Shown: piece after piece, positions 1 through 8,400 of the stretch
How the letters are laid out: each line of letters begins with the position of its first letter
How positions within the stretch are numbered: the first letter of the stretch is position 1
Source: Hemicentrotus pulcherrimus
Lineage: Eukaryota > Echinodermata > Echinoidea > Camarodonta > Strongylocentrotidae
DNA: 12,967 nucleotides
Direction of reading: 5' to 3'
NCBI GenBank assembly: GCA_003118195.1
Contig: BEXV01002275.1
Span: forward strand, 22,296-35,262
Notes under the pieces: generated by a model
Told to the model about the DNA's origin: nothing
Database searches by the model: none
Seen by the model: the letters and a program-made list of their open reading frames with translations, nothing else
Position numbers and translations under genes: made by a program

Positions 1-2196
1 CCTTTTTTAATTAAAATGGAGGAAATGGAGAGGTCCACTAAGAAGCAGGGCTTGTTCAGTGTGGATCCCTCAGATAGTGGGTAGAATAGATCTCTTTAAA
101 GATAGAAAATGAAATTAAGACAAATATCGTAAGGAAAAAATATCCAAGTGTAAGAGGTGATATGGTACCAATGGTATATGGAGATGAAGAAAAGAAAATG
201 AAGATGAAGTGTATGTAGCTTTAGTTATTAGTGTGTAAAACACCCCGTTTCATTCGAGTACTTTGTTTTCACTGACTTTAAGGGACTCACGGAGCCACCG
301 GAAGAAGAGCAATTGACTTATTATGAAGAACTAACATCAAACTGCAACAGAATGATTTTTATAAATGGGAATAAGCAGAAAGGCAAAAATAAAGAACTAA
401 ACCATAAAGATAATAAAATAACAGTTTGATTCATTTTCTTTGTTCTTATCGTTTCAAATAATAATTACAAAAACTTACATTTCATATTCAACCAAACAAT
501 TTCCTGATGCAGATATGTTATATCATAAGTTATTATCATTTTCTGAAAGAACTTTTTTCAAAATTATCTTCATATTGTTTCATGACCATCACATCATTTT
601 CTACTCGGTCTATCTTCTTCTTATCTCAATTCCAATCAATTTTTTTTATTGGAGTTCTGGTCATCCAATTACATTTCGAAATAAACCGTTTCAAAGCGTT
701 ATGAAATTAGATTAGGTGTACATAAACAAGATTTAGGGATTATCGAATCGATAATTTTGCACATGAAAGTCCGCCTCAGGCACTTGCGCTGCATGCATAA
801 ACGAGTAGTACTACAAGGGGACCAAACTCAATTTGTTCTGGCACGAATGTTTAGCCCGAATCCAGCCATTTCTTGGCATTACTAAATATACATGATAAAG
901 GCCTTTGACGAGCAACCCCCTTTCAGGGAACCTTTAAAAAAAGTTATGACATTCTTCCTAACTCAGAAGGGGAGAAAATGCGAAAACACACGCAAAAATC
1001 CTTTTCCCAAAACTTAAGGTTGTTTTTAACCAGTTTTTGGATATGCATTATTATGCAAGTACAAAATAAGCCTATTTATGCGTCATTCCGAATTGTCTCC
1101 AAAACTAGGCAACACGCAAAAAGAACAGACATCCGAGATATTGATCAAAGAATGATTTTTTAAAAACAAAACTCGAAAAAAAAGAGGATTGAGCACCATA
1201 CAATTAATACAATTAACATATCAAAGAATCTATGCTGATATTGCAAATATGTTCAAAATGGATAAGAAACATTTCTCTTACTCCTGTTAACCGAACAATT
1301 GCCAAAACACTCTCAAATGGTATGCAACAGGCAGCATTGTAACATAAAAACAATCCTACATATCAATTGTTGGATGGTAAATATCCTTAATAACAATCTA
1401 ACAAATTACAGCTCAAACAGGAAACGTAAACTATGATACATTCGTCGAACTGCTCTAAAATAGAAAGATTGCAAAATAAGCTTTTAAAATTAATAGGCAC
1501 CGTTAAACGGGGTGGATGAGAAAAACAAATGAAAACATGTTTTGGGTAATTTCTTTTCTTGATTATTACCCACATATTGATTATTACCCACATATTTCCA
1601 GCTTCCTGGCTATGACTATCATGCTGTGAATCATCAATCAAGTAATATATCCTCTCGGAGAGAATATGTACATTGCTTTAATGTTCTGAGATATGTCTAC
1701 AATTTCTTTCTCTTGACCTTCTAGATAATGATCTGATTTACATGAAGACCTCACAAGTATGGTGTTTCATAACATTCCTGAGGAAGAAAATGATTGCATT
1801 TTAAAAGGGTTATAATTTGTTTTTTGCTTTAAATAATCTTCTCTTTTTTTTTGGGGGGGGGGTTAAATAACCGCAAGATTATTCAAACTGTCATTTGATT
1901 ACATCTTATGGTAACTCTTCAAGATATAAGAAAAACTCAACATCAGAATGCTTGTTTACCGAACTCTTCCCCCACTGTTTACTGCCAAATTACGAACAAC
2001 CTGGATGTTTACGATGCAAAATAAGAATTAATTTTGAAATCAAGTAGCTCTTGAGCCACATCAGAGCATATCAAAACAACAACAACAGCAATAGAAAAGT
2101 AACATGACCATATACTCCACTTTCATCCACAAGAAATTCCAGTATAGATGAAGAGTGATTTTTTTTTGCAGGTCACATTCATTGGTTGGGTACAAA
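1..2196. other. no supported gene; AT-rich non-coding
   Basis: Short AT-rich open stretches occur on both strands (for example 440-715 and 978-1163 plus, 1387-1641 minus), but none shows a domain, splice pattern or coding-like composition. The only structured element is a homopolymer junction of nine T and ten G at 1844-1862, a likely slippage or assembly-risk spot. It may be intergenic or a distal intron of the downstream gene. Confidence 0.5.
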
Positions 2197-2433
2197 CTAT
2201 GGTGCCTGCCCATCATGATGCCAAGCTTTATTTATCCTAATGGATGGCCCAATAGCTCTGAGGAACACTTCCATATCTCCATCCGCGTCGTATCGCTGGC
2301 ACAGAACCTTCAGCCTGTGCTGGTGTGCCACATAGCTTCTTCTCCTCTTCCTTCTTTTTACTGGAATTCCCAGCGCAGATTGTTTGAAATTAACTAGGAG
2401 GTATGCGCGTATGGGGGAATGTGGCTTGCTGCT
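2197..2433 (-). pseudogene. possible coding relic with basic patch, unknown
   Basis: On the minus strand an open frame of 78 codons ends at TAG (2197-2199) and starts right after a stop, with no upstream ATG. It reads through VKRRKRRRSYVAHQHRLKVL, then CQRYDADGDMEVFLRAIG, and ends HHDGQAP. The KRRKRRR run (about 2338-2358) resembles a nuclear localisation signal. Base composition here is richer in GC than the flanks, and amino-acid use looks protein-like. I do not recognise the family. It could be the decayed C-terminus of a transposon protein, a last exon of an unseen gene, or chance. Confidence 0.25.
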
Positions 2434-2680
2434 CTACTTTTTTTGTTAAACTTCCCACGACATGTTATGAGTGTTTAGTGTACATTATATGGGACGTACA
2501 GTGATAGATGGAAAGTTATTTCAGTATATTCGAAATGACTTTTAGGTAACTCCTTTTTCCTCCCACTTCATCAACATTCATTCATTTCATTTCATCTACA
2601 TTATTTCATGAAATGCATTCAGAAAATGAAGAAAAAAAAAAAAAGAAACGAAAAAAATATGTGTAAAAAAATTTTTGTTG

Positions 2681-3115
2681 GCGAAGCATTTGTCGTAGTA
2701 CTAGTAGCATTTGTAGTTTATGGGACACTTTTTGGGCGGAGCAAATGTCGTCGGAGCAAATGTTACTGGAGCAATTGTCGCTTCAGGCGGAGCAATTGTC
2801 GGCGGAGCAAATGTCGGCGGAGCAAATGTCGGCAGAGCAATTGTCACGTTTTGGGGAGCAATTGACGGCGGAGCAATTGACGGCGGAGCAATTGTCGGCG
2901 GAGCAATTGTCAGCGGAGCAATTGTCGGCGGAGCATCTGTCGGCGGAGCAATTGTCGGCGGGGCAACTGTCGGCGGAGCAATTGTCGGCGGAGCATTTGA
3001 CGTCGGAGCAAATGTCGCGGAGCAAATGTCGCGGAGCAAATGTCGCGGAGCAATTGTCGCGTTTTGCGGAGTAAATGTCGGCGGAGCAATCGTCGGCGGA
3101 GCATGTGTCGGGTTA
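2681..3115. repeat. 15-bp minisatellite, about 24 units
   Basis: Tandem copies of GGCGGAGCAATTGTC with A/T variation in the centre and end (CAAATGTC, CAATTGAC). Two units carry a GTTTTG-type insertion, one an insertion of GCTTCA, and three consecutive units are 14 bp (about 3016-3057). Degenerate units extend left to about 2681 (GGCGAAGCATTTGTC). The consensus lacks stops in all six frames, which creates several overlapping long open frames (GGAIV, AEQLS or RRSNC on plus; TIAPP, DNCSA or QLLRR on minus). Length-changing units break each frame, so I annotate it as non-coding. Confidence 0.9.
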
Positions 3116-3456
3116 CCGTAATGACATTTTATTAAAACTTTCGAAAATGTTATTGCCTTGTGTCGTTGTCTGCCAACCAGTAATAGGAGTCAAATTGCAA
3201 CATATGCGAGTATGCTACAGATCCTCCAAAGCCCATTTGTCATCCTGATCCATATTACCAAAGGCAGAAGAGGTTACACATTGCTTACCTTAGTTCCCCG
3301 TTAAGCTGGAAAATAATACATTTTTGTAAAGAAACTATTGAGGCTCATGACATTATTTGACATGTTTATTGTTCGTTTCACAACTTTTGAAACAAAATGA
3401 CAGCATTATTATGGATTTGGTCGTGGGGGTTGTTGCCTTTGGGATAATCTCGCTAG
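3116..3456. other. unannotated spacer
   Basis: No gene or repeat recognised. A minus-strand CTAAG|GTAAGC donor-like site near 3290 preceded by a TTTTCCAG acceptor-like site would enclose only 17 bp, so it was not accepted as an exon. Confidence 0.4.
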
Positions 3457-4534
3457 TCATAAGGGCGCCATTCATAAAGACTGGTATTCATATCGTGTAA
3501 CTTCGCATATTTACTTGAAGGACCACTATTCATAAAACGAAAAGGGGGTCACTATTCATAAAGGTATAAGTACCGTTATTTTTAAGGACCGCTATTCCTC
3601 ACGTGAGATGAGGGCCGCTATTCATAATTCATTTTAAGGGTCATTACTCATAAGGACTGCTATACATAATACGAAATCAGGGTCGTTATTCTTAAACACA
3701 ATGCGAGCTGATCAACGTGATCCTGTTAAAGGTAAAGACCAGTATTGGAAACGCCCCAATTTAAAAAAAATGAAATGGAAGCTCTCAATATCAATCATGT
3801 GAAAGAATATGTTTTGACTAATACATGCTAATAAAAAAATTGCCGGGAAACCGCCTACTAATTCATATATTTGATAAATTTGTTTCTCTCATGGTCTGTG
3901 AGAGAAATAGGGTAGTCCCGTATACATCTTTCTGTGTATAGTGATTGTAACCTTACGAAGAATGGGCCAAATTTCTTATCATTTTGATGATTTCAGAGCC
4001 TTGCAGATGCTAGAATGCTAGATGCTAGATGATCAACCTTTTCTGATCGATTCCACAACGTTTCTTTCACAATGCAATCGCATGACCATAACTGGTCTTT
4101 ACCTTTAAAAGATGTTTTATTAAATAAAATAAAAAATAAATAAAATTCATACAAAAATATGAGGGTCGCTATTCATAATACGAGAAGAGGGTCGCTGTTC
4201 ATAAAACGGAATGAGGGTCGTGTTGGGGTGTACCCCATCCAATATTTCCTCTTATCATTTTGTTTGCTTCACTTCGCCTAATGAATAGCAACCCTCTTTT
4301 CGTTTTTATGAATAGCGACCCTTTTCTCGTATTATGGATAGGGACTCCTATGAATAACGACCCCATTTTGTATTATAAATAGCGACCCTCTTCCTCGATT
4401 ATAAATCGCGGTCCTTATGAATAATGGCCCTTATGAATAATGACTCTTTTCTCACAATTATGAACAGCGGTCCTTGTGAATAGCGGTCCTCATGATTAGT
4501 CGTCCTTATGAATAGCGGTCCTTATGAATAACGA
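3457..4534. repeat. large inverted array of GGTCGCTATTCATAA-like units
   Basis: From 3457 to about 3705, and again at 4160-4221, diverged units like GGACCGCTATTCATAA and GGGTCGCTATTCATAA occur on the plus strand (about 12 copies, with AATACGAA or AAACGAAA spacers). From 4281 to 4534 about 13 units occur as the reverse complement (TTATGAATAGCGGTCC). The two blocks face each other around a non-repeat centre at about 4222-4278. The whole forms an interrupted palindrome with arms of roughly 250-310 bp after removing the insertion at 3726-4108. Confidence 0.85.
3726..4108. mobile_element. MITE-like element with 14-bp TIRs and TTAA duplication
   Basis: The left end is TTAA followed by AGGTAAAGACCAGT (3726-3743). 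The right end is its exact reverse complement, ACTGGTCTTTACCT then TTAA (4091-4108). The 375-bp interior has no coding capacity, so it would be non-autonomous. TTAA target duplication is the hallmark of piggyBac-type elements, but the TIR does not start with the usual CCC, so the superfamily is uncertain. The interior holds a hairpin (TTTCTCTCA at 3883 with TGAGAGAAA at 3899) and an imperfect ATGCTAGA tandem at 4006-4032. Units of the flanking inverted array lie on both sides in one orientation, so the element appears to have inserted into it. Confidence 0.6.
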
Positions 4535-5315
4535 TTGGACCCCGTTACCTTCTGTCAGATCATCAACTTTCAGTACGTACTACGTACATTAAGGAATGTT
4601 TTTTTACGATTGGAAGGATGGGAGGTGGGCAAATTAATGTTCTCGCGATGGAACACAGGTCTCAATTCTTAGATTCTTACATTTTTTTCCTTTGATTTAA
4701 AGTTACTGTGTAACATTGTTCAAGGTTGATGACAAAACTGCGTAATTTTTGTATTAAATGTTACTTGTTATATTCCTTCTACTTTACTAACCCTCTAACA
4801 TGCAAACATCCTGAAAAAAATCTCAAATGTTTTTCTTTTAAGGCATCACTCTAACAGTAAATTCTCCCAACCATTTTTGAATTTTCCCAACCGTTTTCCA
4901 ATTTAAAATAAAACATAAGACAGGCTCGTTAACATCTTTCAACATTTAAGTGTCTGGAATGGTATGTAGAGCCCAATCATTGCTTTGTGACGATTTACAT
5001 TCTGAAAATGTAATTAAATTGTTATAATATCTTTGGGAGAATTAAGGAATCGATCAGATCAGTTTTTCCCAATTTTTGTTGTTAATATTAGTCTGTTTTC
5101 ACTCAAACTGTCAGATTAACTTTAATTGTACATCTTGCATTGAAGTTAGTACCTTAGCACTATTGTACCAAGTTCCTTTGAGGGGAACTTTCCCCAGCGC
5201 ATTATTTCACATATTATATAAGTATTTCCCAATGTCATAAGAATAAATATTATGAGACTTAAGCCAAAATTAAGTCTTACATTCATATCATGTACTGTAC
5301 TTTTTGAAATTTCAG
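4535..5315. other. unannotated AT-rich region
   Basis: No gene, strong repeat or domain recognised. A short inverted motif GTACGTACTACGTAC lies at about 4574-4588. This region would be intron if the possible exon at 5316 has an upstream partner. Confidence 0.35.
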
Positions 5316-5408
5316 GTGAAGCTGACTTGTCAAAATGTATGTTGTCTTCATCTTCTTGCGCATCTACAGTAGAAGCACCATCTAAAGCAGGGGCAGCTTC
5401 GTGTCATG
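5316..5408 (+). CDS. possible extracellular linker exon, Ser-rich, phase 1-1
   Basis: A pyrimidine-rich stretch ending TTTCAG (to 5315) and a donor ATG|GTAATC (from 5409) bracket 93 bp that are open and class 1-1, like the other ectodomain exons of this gene. The 31 codons read (G)EADLSKCMLSSSS and onward, rich in Ser and Ala with three cysteines. The first residues, GEADLSKC, loosely recall the GEDYLGCF start of the WSC exon, so it could be a diverged module start, but the rest shows no WSC cysteine spacing. Joining it to the WSC exon is phase-compatible. It could equally be a chance open stretch, because it is short and lies about 1 kb upstream beyond repeats. Confidence 0.35.
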
Positions 5409-8400
5409 GTAATCTATCTGGTGGAACGATAATACCTCATTATGCTTGTGAAAAAGACATAGATATGTAGAGCATTATGTTAGAACAACGAGAGAGAGTC
5501 AATGAATATTCAAAACTATAAATCAATTTAACGCAGAAAATCACACTTAGTGGGCTTAGGAACATATCCATTCGATTAAANAAAAAAAGGGAAAAGGGCA
5601 GACTTCAAGCTGAAAGTAATAACAAACCCAAGTTGGTACCTATATATTTTCTTAAAAATAAAAATCAGAATTGTCTATTCCCATCGTTGCTAAGCAATCA
5701 TGCCTAATGTCAAATTGTAATAAAACAACGATCTGTGCAATTCTGTCTCATATTCTGTCGCGAAGAATTCACGACAAAATTCGCGACGAAATATGCGACG
5801 TCGCACATTTTGCCGCGAATTTCGTTGTGAATGTTGTTCTTGCTTAATTGGTGGTATTCTGTTTTCTCTATCTCTCCTCTATTCCTCTCTCTTTTAATTA
5901 AACAATTCAAATGAAATTTGCGGGGCTCCCAACACTTTTAGAGAGGCTTTAAACACATACCAGAGAGGAGAGAAGAGGAGAGAGAGAAAACAAAAGAAGA
6001 TCGGAAATATTATGAGAGAGAGAGTGAAAGAGATAGAGGTGGTAGAAAGAGAGAGAGAGAGAGAGAGCTAGAGAGATAGAGAGAGAGCAACAGTCGAGAG
6101 ATAGAGAAAAGAGTAATAGAAATTACTAAAGTAAGAACTACGTTATGGTGGCAAAGAAGGGACTTCGTGAATAATTCACGACGAAATTCGCGATGAAACT
6201 CACGACTTCGCATAATCTTTCGCGAATAATTCACGACAAAATTTGCAACGAAATTCTCGACGTCACATATCTCGTCGTGCATTTCACCGCGAGATTCGTC
6301 ATGAGTCATTCACATTGCATCCAGTTTAGTAACGAGTCAATCCAAGGCTAAAATACAACACGCGCTTTTGTAATCCACCATGCTATCGTTTTTCTCCCTT
6401 TTTAATTTTTTTTTTATAAAGGTGAAGATTATCTTGGCTGCTTTGTGGACTATCCAACCGATCGAGTTTTTCCCGGTGATAAATTAATTACCAATCCCAA
6501 TATGACAATTTCCTATTGCATCCAGTTTTGTAACGAGTCAACCACGGCTAACTATAAATACGCTGGCGTTGAAAATGGAGCGGAATGTTACTGTGGTGAA
6601 TCGAATGATGACTATACTGAGCATGGAGTGAAATCAGATACTAACTGTCAGTTTGAATGTTCAGGAGACCCTACCGATAGCTGTGGTGGGTCAGGACACA
6701 TAGCTGTCTTCACAAGTGAGTACCATTATAAATACTTCTAAATTCCCCGGATATGTCACTAAATTGAACATCTGAGAGTTCTTCATTCAATATGTGGACG
6801 TTTTTGCCGTTTCCAAACAACAAGACATTATTGTATTACTTTTCCGGTTTATGATTTTTGAAGTTTCGACTCGCTACGCTTAAAGAAAAATGAAATCCAA
6901 AACACTTTGGCTGATAACATCATTACAAAAATGTGAGCTAGTTGAAATATTTTGAATTACTCCCATTTGGTTATTTAGCCAGGAGAACAATATTCCACAG
7001 TTTGCAGTTTCTTTGCTAGCCACCTCCCATTGGAGAAGCCAATAAATAATGAAGGCCTCATAACAAGTTCCGTGCTTTTTAGTGCGGTATGGTATGTTAT
7101 CCTGTAAGATTTTTTTTTGCCAATTTTTTTTTGTGTGTGGCATATATAAAGCTCTATAGGGAAACTTTGTGTCTTCCACCTTAATTTATATATTTTTTTC
7201 GTCAATTACACTGTAAAGTTGTCTGAGGAATATAAGGATTCAATTTTAATGATATGGCGTCATAAAACCTTTTAACTTTGACCTTATGGGGCAATTTGCG
7301 TTCTTTTTTTTTAAACTGGGAAATATTACATAAAAATTGTGCCCTCATTCTTTATTTTTTGGCCTAGAATTTTTGAAATGATAAGTGAAAATGGCATTAT
7401 TGTGTGTTATTATACAATGGAATTATTGCGAAACATATCACATGTCATTAACACTGTTATTTGTTAGGCTGTTAATATCAAAATCAACCCTATCATAGTA
7501 TTTTATCATGAATAACTTACTCAAACAGCAGATGGCGCTAAACACCTTCAGATAATAATATAACAAAATTCTCAAATATCAACTTCTGGGCACTGTAGTT
7601 GCATCAGTCAATCAGAAAGTTGACAAATTATTTATGTAATATTTTTTTTTTTCAAAAGCAAAATAATACATAAATGTGCATTTTGTTTTGTTGATATGGT
7701 CCCCCCGAAAAAAAGAAGAAGAAACAAGTAGAGCTATTTCGTTCCAAAATAGATGTACATGATACAACCTTTATCTAAATCAAAGAATTATTTGGAAACA
7801 TTTTCCAGTTATAAACAAAACATAAAATAAAATCGGGAAAGGGGTAACCTCCTACTTCGTGGTTACCTTAACCACATACTTCATAGTTACCATGAAAACA
7901 GGAAAGGTTCATCAGACTTCCAGTAATAGTCAATCGCTGTCACTATCTGGAGCATCCTCCATTGTCCGGTTTTCACAGTTTCCACCACAGCATTTGCAGA
8001 GAGGAGTGCAGGGCAAATCGTGTTTATCGATCGAGAGTAATGAAGTTCTCTCTAGTTTTTGCAATTTGTTTACACGAATTATGTTGATATCTTTCTTCCT
8101 CTCTAACCAATATGTAGACCAACATCACATAACATTTTAAAATCTAGATTTGCCATTGGCTATATATTTATGTTTACCTTGGAAAATCAATTAATAATAC
8201 TGCAAAATAGGGGTCTTTATAATGTCAAACTTGTGAAGACCAAGGAACAAAACAACTTTTACCACTGAAGAGCTGGAAACAAAGATTGTCCTCATAGAGC
8301 CGCATAATTATGTAGGAATGTAAGCGTGCGAGCGCGCTTGTCTGTGAATGTTTGGTGTGTGTGTGTGCGTGTGTGTGCGTGTAAGTGTGTGCGTGTGCGT

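Noticed and set aside
440..715. 91-codon open stretch with hydrophobic residues
   Set aside because: It starts at TTG, is AT-driven and has no domain, splice signal or conserved pattern; it looks like chance.
2608..3121. Several long open frames through the minisatellite, including one with a signal-peptide-like start (ATG at 2608 or 2659)
   Set aside because: Openness comes from the stop-free 15-bp unit in all frames; length-variant units break each frame, and the hydrophobic start is itself made of degenerate repeat units.
3284..3320. Minus-strand 17-bp stretch between a TTTTCCAG acceptor and an AAG|GTAAGC donor
   Set aside because: Too short, with no neighbouring exon; isolated splice-like sites of this kind occur by chance.
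3457..4534. CRISPR-like regularity of short repeats
   Set aside because: Units and spacers are diverged and inverted, in a eukaryotic context, with no uniform direct repeats.
6010..6309. 99-codon minus open frame ending in Leu/Ser repeats
   Set aside because: It is produced by the GA microsatellite and the palindromic repeat block, not a gene.
7859..8140. 93-codon plus-strand open frame, Ser-rich
   Set aside because: It is the antisense shadow of the better coding-like minus-strand Cys-rich fragment, has no good splice sites, and its phases do not match the gene.
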